NCBI GenBank assembly: GCA_014653365.1
Contig: JACWEQ010000005.1
Location: 1 to 58,170, forward strand
Length of the DNA stretch: 58,170 nucleotides
Direction: 5' to 3'
Source of the DNA: Pelagibacterales bacterium SAG-MED49
GTDB lineage: Bacteria > Pseudomonadota > Alphaproteobacteria > Pelagibacterales > Pelagibacteraceae
Shown here: in pieces, positions 49,438 to 58,114 of the stretch
Position numbering within the stretch: position 1 is the stretch's first letter
Layout of the letters: each line of letters starts with the position of its first letter
Program-made: the position numbers and the translations under genes
Notes under the pieces: model-generated
What the model was told of the DNA's origin: nothing
The model's database searches: none
Seen by the model: the letters and a program-made list of their open reading frames with translations, nothing else

Positions 49438-50307
49438 TTATTTATTTTTATTAATATTTTCTATTTCTTTATATAGGGCACTATGATCATCATTGGAGTT
49501 TCCTTGATCAGCTAATGATTTAAACATTTCTTTAATCAAATTTGAAATTGGCAGTTTAGTCTTAAAATCTTCTGCACATTCTAAAATGTTATTCATGTCT
49601 TTTAGGTGAGTTGAGACTTTTCCTTTTGGTGAAAAATCTTTATTAATCATTCTTTTTCCATGATTTTGAAGAATTTTTCCGTCTGCAAACCCTCCTGATA
49701 AAGCTTTGATAAATTTATTTGCATCCACACCTGCTTTTTCACATAAAGTAATAGCTTCTGCTACAGCACCAATTGTTACCCCAACAATGATTTGGTTTGC
49801 AAGTTTGGAAACCTGGCCACTACCAATAGGACCAACTAAAGTTGGATTGCCCATAATCTTTAAGGTATCAAAAGCTCCATCAAACACATTTTGGTCACCA
49901 CCAACCATTATAGCTAAGCTTCCCTCTTCTGCTCCTATTGTTCCACCTGAAACTGGTGCATCTAAAAAATGAATATTTCTATCTTTTAATAACTTACCGT
50001 ATTGAATTGCAATCTTTGGTTTAATAGAAGACATATCAATTACAGTAGATGAGTTTTTTAAATTATTTAAAAATTCCTGATTACCTAAAACTTTTTCAAC
50101 TGCTTCATCATCTGTTAGCATTGTTATAACAATATCAGCCTCTTTGACTGCTTCACCTAAAGAGTTGGCTATGATTGCTCCAAGTTTTTCAAGAGGGTTT
50201 GCTTTTTCTAGAGTTCTACTAAAAACTTTTAAATTTAATTTTTCATTAATTAGGTTTTTAGCCATTGGGTAACCCATAAGACCCGTACCTATAAAAGCTA
50301 TTTTCAT
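49438..50307 (-). CDS. 3-hydroxyisobutyrate/2-hydroxy-3-oxopropionate dehydrogenase family protein
   Basis: The 289-residue beta-hydroxyacid dehydrogenase has N-terminal NAD(P) motif IAFIGTGLMGYPMAKNL, VITMLTDDEAV, DAPVSGGTIGAEEGSLAIMVGG and the catalytic Lys in GSGQVSKLANQI. It oxidises or reduces 3-hydroxyacids or tartronate semialdehyde. The stop lies 2 bp from the convergent dioxygenase stop. The substrate is not determined. Confidence 0.9.
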   Translation of the reverse strand: MKIAFIGTGLMGYPMAKNLINEKLNLKVFSRTLEKANPLEKLGAIIANSLGEAVKEADIVITMLTDDEAVEKVLGNQEFLNNLKNSSTVIDMSSIKPKIAIQYGKLLKDRNIHFLDAPVSGGTIGAEEGSLAIMVGGDQNVFDGAFDTLKIMGNPTLVGPIGSGQVSKLANQIIVGVTIGAVAEAITLCEKAGVDANKFIKALSGGFADGKILQNHGKRMINKDFSPKGKVSTHLKDMNNILECAEDFKTKLPISNLIKEMFKSLADQGNSNDDHSALYKEIENINKNK

Positions 50308-50319
50308 TTTAATATGATT

Positions 50320-50499
50320 TTATTTCTTCAAGCAATTATTTACTAATATCGCCATCAAGATCCAGATCATAAAAACTTCACCGTTAGTGAATGTGTAATC
50401 TGCCCCAGCAAACCCTGCTGCAATATTTAATCCATAAATAATAATAGTAGATACTACTAGACTAATCGCTAAATCTTTAATTGCACACAAGTACTTCAT
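50320..50499 (-). CDS. Small (59-residue) putative membrane protein
   Basis: An ATG-started frame (50499 down to a TAA at 50320-50322) encodes 59 residues with two hydrophobic stretches (about 10-31 and 43-55) separated by a Gly/Ala/Asp loop containing GFAGADYTFTNGEVF. The composition looks protein-like rather than random for this AT content, and it sits just before the hydroxyisobutyrate dehydrogenase-type gene on the same strand. The ribosome-binding site is weak. I do not recognise it. Confidence 0.5.
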   Translation of the reverse strand: MKYLCAIKDLAISLVVSTIIIYGLNIAAGFAGADYTFTNGEVFMIWILMAILVNNCLKK

Positions 50500-50717
50500 C
50501 GGAAAACTTTATACATATTTATGAAATATGTAAACTTGAATAATAAGAAAAAATTTTAAAAAAAATATATTTGATTAAAATTAATTAAGATTAAATTTGA
50601 TATCGAGAATCTACTAAAGCACTAGGTTGTATTCAAGAAATTTATTTGCATAAAATAAAAATAAATTAATTGAAATTCATTAGTAAGATAATTAACTTAA
50701 TAATTAAGGAGGTTATT

Positions 50718-50839
50718 ATGTTAAAACTTACACCACCTGACACATAACTGAAAATAAACATATTTCTAAAACATACAAAAATAAAAATCCAATTGGATTT
50801 AAAAGCCAAAGAGGCAATATAAGGGAGCTCTTTAGGTAA
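50718..50839 (+). pseudogene. Possible 40-residue small gene with a one-base frameshift, or a 9-residue leader peptide
   Basis: ATG at 50718 sits 5 bp after AAGGAGG, the strongest ribosome-binding site in the spacer, and reads MLKLTPPDT then TAA. In the next frame the sequence continues open as ITENKHISKTYKNKNP, then GFKSQRGNIRELFR and a stop at 50837. A single inserted base would join the two into about 40 residues. Either this is a decayed small gene, a sequence error, or a true short peptide. Confidence 0.35.
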
Positions 50840-50861
50840 TTAGCTTGAAGAGCGACCCCTT
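50821..50861. other. Interrupted hairpin downstream of thiV
   Basis: Inner stem GCTCTT/AAGAGC (50827-50832 with 50848-50853) and outer stem AAGGG/CCCTT (50821-50825 with 50857-50861) with a small internal loop. There is no clear T run on either strand, so it is either an mRNA 3'-end structure of thiV or part of a small RNA on the plus strand. Confidence 0.4.
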
Positions 50862-50889
50862 CTAAAAAGAAATTTAACTAAACTTAATA

Positions 50890-52332
50890 TTAAAACTTTC
50901 TAATTTTTAAGATTAGCATTGGTAAGAACGTTGCTATTACAAAAGACAAAAATAGTAATTGCTGAGCAATAAAAGGTGCAAAAATTTCTTTAGGAAACAA
51001 TATTCCGACTAATAAACTTTTTGAAAAATCTGGAAATGGAAATAGTAAAAAACCTCCAATTAATCCGACTATAATAGATGTATATGCCTTTTTTTCATCA
51101 ATACTGTTATTATAGAAGCTTAAAAAAACTGTTAACACAAATGCACAACAAAATAAGTCTGCCAATAAAAACAGATATAAAACGTCATATCCTTTTGAGG
51201 CAACAATAAAAGCGATTATAGATAAGAAAATAATAAAATATTTAGATAATTTCAAATAATCAGTTTTTTTATTAAGATTAAATGTTGCTTTGCCATCTAC
51301 AACAAACAAACTTGAAATCGCATTTACCAAAGTATCAACAGTTGAAATAGTTAATGCCAACCCTAAAGTAACAATTATCAATGCTAACATTTCTGTTTGT
51401 TTTTTTAATAATAATGTAAAAAATCCAAGATCTGGTCTATTACTAGGATCTATTGAAAACGAAACCATTCCAGCAAAACCCATAAAAAAAACAATTGGCA
51501 CAATAATAAAAAAAGAAATAATTAAGCCTTTTTTTAAAGTTTGCTGGTCTTTTGCAGCATATACTCTTTGCCAATTTCCTTGATGAAATAAATTAGTAGC
51601 TGCAACCGCAATGAAGAAAGTTAATCCTGCAGTATAATTTGGAATATAAGAGCCACTTAATAATTGAGGATTTTTTTCTTTTACATAACTAAAAGAAAAT
51701 TCACTTCCAACAAATGAAATAATATAAGATGTGGATATTACTAGAAGAACTCCGATTACAATCATTTGAATATTATCAGTAAAAATCGAGGCTCTTAAAC
51801 CTCCATATAAAGTGTATGTTAATGTTGCAATAATAACTATCAATGCCGTAATCCACAGTTCGGTCCCTGAAATATAGTTTATTAAAATAGCAACAGCAGT
51901 AACTTCTGCACAGAGAAATATAAACATATAAAAAATAGTCATTAATAAAATTAATTTGAATAAACTTTTTCCAAATTTTCTTCTCATAAATTCGATTAAA
52001 GATGATCCTTTTGGAAAATCTTTTCTAATTTTTTTTCCTAAATAAATCAAAAAAATCATTGGAAAAGCTGTTCCAAGCGCATAACCTATAACTGCACCTA
52101 TTCCACCCCAAGTTGCTGATGATGCAGGACCAAACAATATCCATGCCCCTAAAGCAGATGCGACCAAACTTGTGGTTAAAGAAAATAAGCCAATATTTCT
52201 ATTTGCAGTTAAATAATTATTTATGCCTTTAAATTTTTTAGAATAATAAAGGCCTAAGATAGCAAATATTAAACTAATAATAATTACTAACGTTAGTGAT
52301 GTTGATTGACTTATAAAGTATGTTTTATCCAT
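50890..52332 (-). CDS. thiV: Sodium/solute symporter, probable thiamin-precursor (HMP) transporter
   Basis: The 480-residue SSS-family protein has about 13 membrane helices and family motifs such as LVASALGAWILFGPASSATWGGIGAVIGYALG, LTYTLYGGLRASIFTDNIQM, NLFHQGNWQRVYAAKD and GLALTISTVDTLVNAISS. Its mRNA leader carries a TPP riboswitch directly before the start codon. In SAR11 this arrangement is known as thiV, proposed to import the thiamin pyrimidine precursor HMP for which these cells are auxotrophic. The substrate is assigned from that published association, not from residues I can read. No thiamin biosynthesis gene is adjacent. Confidence 0.87.
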   Translation of the reverse strand: MDKTYFISQSTSLTLVIIISLIFAILGLYYSKKFKGINNYLTANRNIGLFSLTTSLVASALGAWILFGPASSATWGGIGAVIGYALGTAFPMIFLIYLGKKIRKDFPKGSSLIEFMRRKFGKSLFKLILLMTIFYMFIFLCAEVTAVAILINYISGTELWITALIVIIATLTYTLYGGLRASIFTDNIQMIVIGVLLVISTSYIISFVGSEFSFSYVKEKNPQLLSGSYIPNYTAGLTFFIAVAATNLFHQGNWQRVYAAKDQQTLKKGLIISFFIIVPIVFFMGFAGMVSFSIDPSNRPDLGFFTLLLKKQTEMLALIIVTLGLALTISTVDTLVNAISSLFVVDGKATFNLNKKTDYLKLSKYFIIFLSIIAFIVASKGYDVLYLFLLADLFCCAFVLTVFLSFYNNSIDEKKAYTSIIVGLIGGFLLFPFPDFSKSLLVGILFPKEIFAPFIAQQLLFLSFVIATFLPMLILKIRKF

Positions 52333-52334
52333 TG

Positions 52335-52405
52335 TTCTCCCTTTCTGAATTACCGGACAGGTTCTTAGGGTTTAATCTCAGTCTATTACGACACCCCTTT
52401 TTGAA
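52335..52405 (-). promoter_or_regulatory. TPP riboswitch (THI element) controlling thiV
   Basis: Read on the minus strand: AAAGGGGTGTC, GACTGAGAT, AAACCCTAAGAACCTG, CCGGTAATTC, AAAGGGAGAAC, then the ATG. The blocks GGGGTG, CTGAGA, CCCT-GAACCTG and the closing GGGA are the conserved core of the thiamin pyrophosphate aptamer. The 3' side overlaps the ribosome-binding site (GGGAG), so control of translation initiation is likely. A TATAAT box (52412-52417, minus strand) is just upstream. Confidence 0.93.
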
Positions 52406-52530
52406 GTTGATATTATATTTTTATAAAGAAATAAAGCTTTTTTAAAAAAATGTTTTATGTCAGATATTACAATGTAAAAATAATTAACAAGTCACAAATA
52501 ATTAAAAAACCTTTTCCAGATTGCTCACAA

Positions 52531-52821
52531 CTACTGTCCTTTGTGATTCATTATTTCAATCATACACTGAGTTGCATATTCACGCCATTCGGTAGAACTT
52601 TTAATTTTTAAGCTATTTAAATGATCACGATTACTTTTTATATCGTCTTTATGTTTAAGTTTATCAGCTCCATTTAAATTTTTTTCCATATTTGATAAAT
52701 TAGTTTCCATCGCATTAATCCAGCTATTTCCTAGTTCTATACATTTTTGATCATCTTTTTCATCACAAATTTGCTTAAAAAAATTAAAAATAACATCGTC
52801 TGTCTTAATTGAGGTGTTCAT
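52531..52821 (-). CDS. Hypothetical small helical protein
   Basis: The 96-residue product is charged and helical, with three cysteines (ICDEK, QKCIELG, TQCMIEI) and no signal or membrane segment. It starts 3 bp after the stop of the pentapeptide-repeat gene, so it is probably its operon partner. The spacer 52406-52530 holds the thiV promoter region and otherwise nothing seen. I do not recognise the family. Confidence 0.65.
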   Translation of the reverse strand: MNTSIKTDDVIFNFFKQICDEKDDQKCIELGNSWINAMETNLSNMEKNLNGADKLKHKDDIKSNRDHLNSLKIKSSTEWREYATQCMIEIMNHKGQ

Positions 52822-52824
52822 TTT

Positions 52825-53334
52825 TTATTTATTACAAACACCGATAGAATCAGGTCCACATGTCTCACCATTGGTCCAAGTTGCACCAATTAAATTTGCA
52901 CCTTCAAAATTAGCATTAGTGATGTTTGAAGATGTAAAATTAGCCTCCATAAGATTTGAATTTTGAAAATTAGCTTCAATTAAGGTGGCGCCCATAAAGT
53001 CCACTCTTGTTAAATTTGAACCTGCAAAATTAGATTTTTCAAAATTCGCTCCAATAGATATTGTTTCATATAGATTGGCTCTTACAAATGTAGATTCTGG
53101 AAAAGTACCAAATGATAAATTTGAGTTCATCATAATGCTTTTGTCAAAATTCACTTGAATGAAACTTGCAAATGATAAGTTTGAATTAGGTAAATAGCTT
53201 CCTTGTAAATCTTGTGCATCAGAAAATCTACAGTTAGAATAATCAACACCTTCTGTTAACGGATCATCACAAGCAGCATTACTATTTGTGACAAAAAATA
53301 AACTTAATGCAATCAAAAGGATTATTCTTTTCAT
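52825..53334 (-). CDS. Secreted pentapeptide-repeat protein
   Basis: About 169 residues from ATG 53334; an in-frame TTG at 53349 is less likely because the signal peptide (MKRIILLIALSLFFVTNSNA-AC) begins at 53334. The mature part is a run of pentapeptide repeats A/S-N-L/F-x-x (for example SNLSF, ANFEK, SNFAG, SNLTR, ATLIE, ANFQN, SNLME, ANFTS) that would form a right-handed quadrilateral beta helix, capped by N-terminal CDDPL...SNC and C-terminal WTNGETCGPDSIGVC, which may be disulfide-linked. Periplasmic; partner unknown. Confidence 0.85.
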   Translation of the reverse strand: MKRIILLIALSLFFVTNSNAACDDPLTEGVDYSNCRFSDAQDLQGSYLPNSNLSFASFIQVNFDKSIMMNSNLSFGTFPESTFVRANLYETISIGANFEKSNFAGSNLTRVDFMGATLIEANFQNSNLMEANFTSSNITNANFEGANLIGATWTNGETCGPDSIGVCNK

Positions 53335-53411
53335 ACTTAATGCTAACAAAGAAATTATAAAATCACAACAAGGAGAATGTTGAATTTTTTGTGAAAATTT
53401 GGTTATTTCTT

Positions 53412-53999
53412 CTAATCTTTAAATAAGTTGTTAATTTGAGTTTCTGCATCTTGAATGGACTTTTTATAATCTAAGGCCATTTGATCTGCACTAATTACTT
53501 CAACTTTTTCGATACCAAAAAAGTTTAATATAAATTTTAACCATGGTGTTAAAAAATCTTCAGAGCTATTGAGTTTAGTCCCACCTGAAGTAATCACTAA
53601 ATAAGCTTGCTTGTTTTTAAGCAACCCTTCTCTTCTTCCGTTAGGTTTAAATCTAAATGTTTCACCAATTCTAGCAGCTAAATCACACCAGGCTTTAAGA
53701 GTTGCTGGTGGCCCATAATTATAAATTGGAGCTGAAATTATAATAACATCACTCTCCTTTAATTCTTTCACAAGTTTGTCAGACAACTCAAACATTTTTT
53801 TATGATCTTCTGTTTGATCTTTCTCATCAATTTTCATTCCAGATTCTGTTAAACCACTTACAAAAAGCATGTCATCATCTAAATCTCTGTAAATAACTTC
53901 ATCACCTGGTTTTTTAATTTTATCTAATAATTTTTTTGCTAATGCTCTAGAGGTTGATCCTTCTTTTCTAGCACTTGAATCAATTTGATAAATTTTCAT
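53412..53999 (-). CDS. azoR: FMN-dependent NADH-azoreductase/flavodoxin-like quinone reductase
   Basis: The 195-residue product has a flavodoxin-like fold: YQIDSSARKEGSTSRALAKKLL (FMN phosphate loop), a SDVIIISAPIYNYGPPATLKAWCD core and AYLVITSGGTKL. AzoR-type enzymes reduce quinones or azo compounds with NADH and may protect against thiol or quinone stress. It lies 11 bp after ccdA on the same strand. Confidence 0.87.
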   Translation of the reverse strand: MKIYQIDSSARKEGSTSRALAKKLLDKIKKPGDEVIYRDLDDDMLFVSGLTESGMKIDEKDQTEDHKKMFELSDKLVKELKESDVIIISAPIYNYGPPATLKAWCDLAARIGETFRFKPNGRREGLLKNKQAYLVITSGGTKLNSSEDFLTPWLKFILNFFGIEKVEVISADQMALDYKKSIQDAETQINNLFKD

Positions 54000-54010
54000 T
54001 AAAATACTTT

Positions 54011-54718
54011 TTAACCGAAATTTTGCATAAAGGGAAAAAATCTTAATATGTAAAACCCTATTGTTTGTAATTGATTAGTTAAGATTAAAATACCTGTGAT
54101 TAAAAGAGTAAATCCACCTATTTTTGATATCAAATTTATGTTTCTTTTAAAATTTTTAGAAAATATTAAAAATTTTTGTATCAAATAGCCAGATAAAACA
54201 AAAGGTATAGCAAGACCTAAGGAGTAAAAACTAAGTAACAATAAAGCCCTTGATAAAGTTTCTTCTATAGAGGCTAAAGCTAAAATAGATCCTAAAATTG
54301 GACCAATACATGGAGTCCATCCAAAACCAAAGGCTAATCCTATCATGTAAGGAAACATGATATTTTGTGATTTTTTTGCCTCAAATCTTTTTTCAAAATT
54401 TAGATAACTAATATTAATTAACCCAATTAACTGTAATGAAAAAATGATTATTAAAATTCCAGCAAAAATTCTTAATATTTCAGAATTTTGTAATAGCGTC
54501 TGCCCCAAGTAAGATGCCGATGCACCCAAGGTAATAAATACCGTTGAAAAACCAAAACAGAATAAAATTAAAGGTAAAAAATTTACTTGTTTAGAGTCTA
54601 AAATTTCTTTTAATGATTGACCAGAAATATAAGAAATATATCCAGGTATTAAAGGAAGTACACATGGTGATAGAAAGCTTATTAATCCTGCTCCAAATGC
54701 AATCAATAATTCTATCAT
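54011..54718 (-). CDS. ccdA: CcdA-type cytochrome c biogenesis/thiol-disulfide transmembrane protein
   Basis: The 235-residue product has six membrane helices and the two CcdA/DsbD cysteine motifs: FLSPCVLPLIPGYISY near the N-terminus and FGWTPCIGPILGSIL in the middle. It moves reducing power from cytoplasmic thioredoxin to the periplasm, for cytochrome c maturation or other thiols. Its start codon follows the ppc stop directly, which indicates one transcript. Confidence 0.92.
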   Translation of the reverse strand: MIELLIAFGAGLISFLSPCVLPLIPGYISYISGQSLKEILDSKQVNFLPLILFCFGFSTVFITLGASASYLGQTLLQNSEILRIFAGILIIIFSLQLIGLINISYLNFEKRFEAKKSQNIMFPYMIGLAFGFGWTPCIGPILGSILALASIEETLSRALLLLSFYSLGLAIPFVLSGYLIQKFLIFSKNFKRNINLISKIGGFTLLITGILILTNQLQTIGFYILRFFPFMQNFG

Positions 54719-57406
54719 TTATCCAGTATTCTTCATTGCAGCTGAAATACCAGCAATAGATGTTAGTAATGCATCATTTAGGTATTTTTTATCTAGATTA
54801 TTTTTATTAGTCTTAATTTTTTTAATTACGATAGGTTGAATAATATTAAGTATCTCTGAGTAAATACTTCTGACTACAACAGATGTCCTAAATTGTTTTC
54901 TGGCCTTAATAATTTCTTTAGGTGTTATTTCTTTATTAAGTTTTTTAATAACTTCAAATTGAAACCTTAATTTTTTACCGACTCTTTTTAACCTATCATC
55001 AGCAAGAAATTCTTCATAAATTTTTGATATATCAGTATCAACTTTAGAAATTACCATATCTAAAATATCAAGCATTGAATTAAAAAAAGGCCAATTTCTC
55101 TCCATATCATATAAAGTTTTTTTAAATTCTTTAATATTTGCATATCTTAAAGCCTCTGCGCTGCCTAGCCATGCGGGTAACATTAATCTGATTTGTGTCC
55201 AAGCAAAAATCCAAGGTATAGCTCTAAGACTTTGTATATTATCTACATTTTTTCTTTTTGAAGGTCTGGAGCCTATTGATAGTTTGCCCAATGAAACATG
55301 TGGTGTTACAGTTTTAAAATATTTTATAAAATCAGAATTCTGATTGATATTTTTTCTGTAAGAGCTTTTTGAAATATCTGCCATTTTTTCAATTAATGAT
55401 CGCCAATTACTTTTAGGTTCTGGTGGTGGTAATAGTGTTGCTTGTGATACAGCCCCAATGTAACTACATAAATTATATTTTGCTAAAGGTTCAAATCCGT
55501 ATTTTTGCTGAATAACCTCACCTTGGTCAGTAATTCTTATTTTTCCATTTACAGAATTAGGAGGGAGAGATCTTAAGGTTGCTTGTATTGGTCCGCCTCC
55601 TCTACCAGCCGACCCACCTCTACCATGAAAAAATATTACATCAATTTTATATTTTTTGGCAAGTTTAACTATTTCTTCTTGGGCTTTATATTGATGCCAA
55701 CTAGCACAAATTTTTCCTGCATCTTTACTGGAATCTGAATAACCGATCATTACTTCTTGTTTATGTTTAATTAAATTTCGATACCATTGATGAGAAAATA
55801 AATTGTCCATTATATCTTTTGCATTAATCAAATCATCTAGTGTTTCAAACAGAGGAACAACTCTGAGTTTATCTTTAATTTTTGCTTCTTTTTGCAAAAA
55901 AGATACAGATAATATATCTGATGCTGAAGATGTCATAGAAATTACATAAGCACCAAGACATTCCGATGATTCCTTTGATAGCAAATTAAAAGTTGCCCAA
56001 ACTTCTTTATTTTCTTTATTTTTAAATTGAAATTTATTTATAAAATTATTACTTGAATTTATTTTAGATTTCAAAAAATTAATTTTTTCTTTTTCGTTTA
56101 ACTTAAGATACTCAATGTTATATTTTTTATTCACAAACTCACTTATTAAACGAGTATGTCTAGATGACTCTTGTCTTATATCTAATTTTGCTAAGTTAAT
56201 TCCAAAGCATTTTGCCCTTCTCATTAAATCTAATAACTCACCACTCGCTAAATTTTCATTATTATTTTCTTCCAAGGACTGTCTTACTATTCTTAAAGGT
56301 TTTAAAATTTCTTCTTTATAGCTAAGTAGCTGTTTCTGGTCTAATGGTTTATTATTTACCAAATGTCCTTCTATCATTCTATGTGTTTTTCTCATTTTAT
56401 CCCTCAAGGGTCTTAAGAAAGCTCTATAAGGCTCATAAGATTTTCCAGTATGTTTTAATATTTTTTTTGAACATTTTTGCATTGAATAAGATCGAATTAT
56501 TTTAGTCAAAGATTTTTCATATAGCTTTGCTGCCTCCCATCTTGATAATAAAATTACTTCTTTTGTAACTTTTGCAGTAACATTTGGATTACCATCTCTA
56601 TCTCCACCCATCCACGACCCAAACTCAATTGGATTAAAATTTTTTGGTAAGCCCTTGTCCATATTCTTAACAAATATAGAATTTAATCTTCTATAGACTT
56701 TTGGAATTGTATCCCACAAACTATCTTCAATAATAGCCAGTCCCCATCTAGCTTCATCAAAGGGTGTGGGTTTAGCTCTTTTTAAATCATCTGTATTCCA
56801 AATAATTGTGAACTCATCATAAAGCTTTTTATCCAAAACTTTGAGTTTAGAGGGATAATCTTTTAAAAGATCTCTTTCCTCTAAAATTTCAGTAATTTTA
56901 TGATATTTTTGAATTAGAGTTCTTCTTTTAACTTCAGTTGGATGTGCTGTTAAAACAATACCTATACTTAAATTTTTGGCATGATCATATATTTTGTTAT
57001 CCGAAATATTTTTATTATTAAAAAAATCTTCAAAAATTTCTTCAATAAATAAATTGGTCTTATTAATCTTTTTCTTATTGTTTTCATACTCATTTAAACT
57101 TCTAGATGCATCAATAGACTCAGCTAAATTTATAAGATTCATAAAATGTGTAAAAGCCCTCGTAATTTTAAGTGTATTTTTTGGACTTAAATCTTTTATG
57201 GTTTGAATAATTTTTCTATAAGAGAGTTTGTTATTTAGATTAGTTTTGTTTGCCTTTGAAAGTTTTCTTACTTTTTCTACTAGTTCAAAAAATTTTTCAC
57301 CCTCTTGATCTTTTAAAACTTTTCCAAGTATATTTCCTAAATATCTAACATTTTCCCTCAAAAGTTTCGTAGGTATTCTGTCGTAGTATAGATCTCTTTT
57401 TTGCAT
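54719..57406 (-). CDS. ppc: Phosphoenolpyruvate carboxylase
   Basis: The 895-residue product has the full-length signature set: catalytic His motif VLTAHPTEVKRRTL, GSWMGGDRDGNPNV, FHGRGGSAGRGGGP, ITDQGEVIQQKYG and WTQIRLMLPAWLG, and a C-terminus ending NTG as in active PEPCs. It fixes bicarbonate onto PEP to give oxaloacetate, replenishing the TCA cycle. It is first in a ppc-ccdA-azoR run. Its upstream region is part of the inverted repeat at the window end. Confidence 0.96.
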   Translation of the reverse strand: MQKRDLYYDRIPTKLLRENVRYLGNILGKVLKDQEGEKFFELVEKVRKLSKANKTNLNNKLSYRKIIQTIKDLSPKNTLKITRAFTHFMNLINLAESIDASRSLNEYENNKKKINKTNLFIEEIFEDFFNNKNISDNKIYDHAKNLSIGIVLTAHPTEVKRRTLIQKYHKITEILEERDLLKDYPSKLKVLDKKLYDEFTIIWNTDDLKRAKPTPFDEARWGLAIIEDSLWDTIPKVYRRLNSIFVKNMDKGLPKNFNPIEFGSWMGGDRDGNPNVTAKVTKEVILLSRWEAAKLYEKSLTKIIRSYSMQKCSKKILKHTGKSYEPYRAFLRPLRDKMRKTHRMIEGHLVNNKPLDQKQLLSYKEEILKPLRIVRQSLEENNNENLASGELLDLMRRAKCFGINLAKLDIRQESSRHTRLISEFVNKKYNIEYLKLNEKEKINFLKSKINSSNNFINKFQFKNKENKEVWATFNLLSKESSECLGAYVISMTSSASDILSVSFLQKEAKIKDKLRVVPLFETLDDLINAKDIMDNLFSHQWYRNLIKHKQEVMIGYSDSSKDAGKICASWHQYKAQEEIVKLAKKYKIDVIFFHGRGGSAGRGGGPIQATLRSLPPNSVNGKIRITDQGEVIQQKYGFEPLAKYNLCSYIGAVSQATLLPPPEPKSNWRSLIEKMADISKSSYRKNINQNSDFIKYFKTVTPHVSLGKLSIGSRPSKRKNVDNIQSLRAIPWIFAWTQIRLMLPAWLGSAEALRYANIKEFKKTLYDMERNWPFFNSMLDILDMVISKVDTDISKIYEEFLADDRLKRVGKKLRFQFEVIKKLNKEITPKEIIKARKQFRTSVVVRSIYSEILNIIQPIVIKKIKTNKNNLDKKYLNDALLTSIAGISAAMKNTG

Positions 57407-57419
57407 TCAATAATGTTAC

Positions 57420-57476
57420 TTTATTTTGAAGTAACTTTATTATTTTTTTTACTAAATTATTTTTTTTAAAAACCTT
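57420..57476 (+). repeat. Left arm of a 57/58-bp inverted repeat
   Basis: This is the reverse complement of 58113-58170, differing only by one base in the length of an A/T run (8 versus 9). It includes the spacer upstream of ppc. Confidence 0.95.
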
Positions 57477-58114
57477 CTAAGTTTATAGGAATAGGATTAA
57501 ACTTCAAAGATCATGCTGAAGAACAAAATTTACCAATTCCAAAAGAGCCTATTATTTTTTCTAAATTTACTAGCTGTGTAACTGGTCCAAATGATCCAAT
57601 CATTGTTCCTAAAGGATCAAACCATACTGATTGGGAGGTTGAAATAGGTTTTGTAATTGGAAAAAAAGCTATCAATGTAAGCGTTGATGAAGCTATGGAT
57701 TATGTTCTAGGTTTTTTTTTAGTTAATGATGTTAGCGAAAGAAACTTTCAAAAAAACAAAGGTTTAACTTGGGATAAAGGAAAAGGATTTGATACATTTG
57801 GTCCAATTGGTCCATACATCATAACAAAAGATGAGTTGCCTGATTATCAAAATTTAAATATGTTTTTAGATGTTGATGGCAAAAGAATGCAAACTGGAAA
57901 TACAAAGCAAATGATTTTTGACATCAAAACTTTAGTATCATACATGAGTTCATGCATGAGTTTACACCCTGGAGACATATGTTGCACGGGAACACCACCA
58001 GGTGTAGGAGAAAACATGAAGCCACCTCATTTCTTAAAAGGAGGAGAATATGTTACTCTTGGAATTGATAAATTGGGTGAACAAAAACATACTGTAATAC
58101 CCTATAAAGATTAA
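57470..58114 (+). pseudogene. Fumarylacetoacetate hydrolase-family gene, 5'-truncated at an inverted repeat
   Basis: The frame is open from 57470 (after TAA 57467-57469) and reads KPSKFIGIGLNFKDHAEE, PIIFSKFTSCVTGPNDPI, then the metal-binding region (DWEVEIGFVIG), GFFLVNDVSER, KGFDTFGPIGPYI and CCTGTPPGVGENMKPP, all standard for FAH/FAHD-type hydrolases or isomerases. About 60-70 N-terminal residues expected in the family are absent and no start codon exists at the new 5' end; the ATG at 57695 is internal. The break coincides with the end of the inverted repeat, and the stop codon lies in the other arm. The gene is therefore cut by a rearrangement or a chimeric join. Confidence 0.85.

Larger units (their letters stand above)
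50500..50889. other. 390-bp gene-poor spacer
   Basis: The left half is AT-rich with no supported feature. The right half holds a strong AAGGAGG ribosome-binding site (50706-50712) followed by a short or frameshifted reading frame, and an interrupted hairpin near the thiV stop (both listed separately). Confidence 0.6.

Noticed and set aside
57695-58114. Complete 139-residue gene starting at ATG 57695
   Set aside because: Upstream codons in the same frame back to 57470 clearly encode more of the FAH fold; the ATG is internal to a truncated gene.
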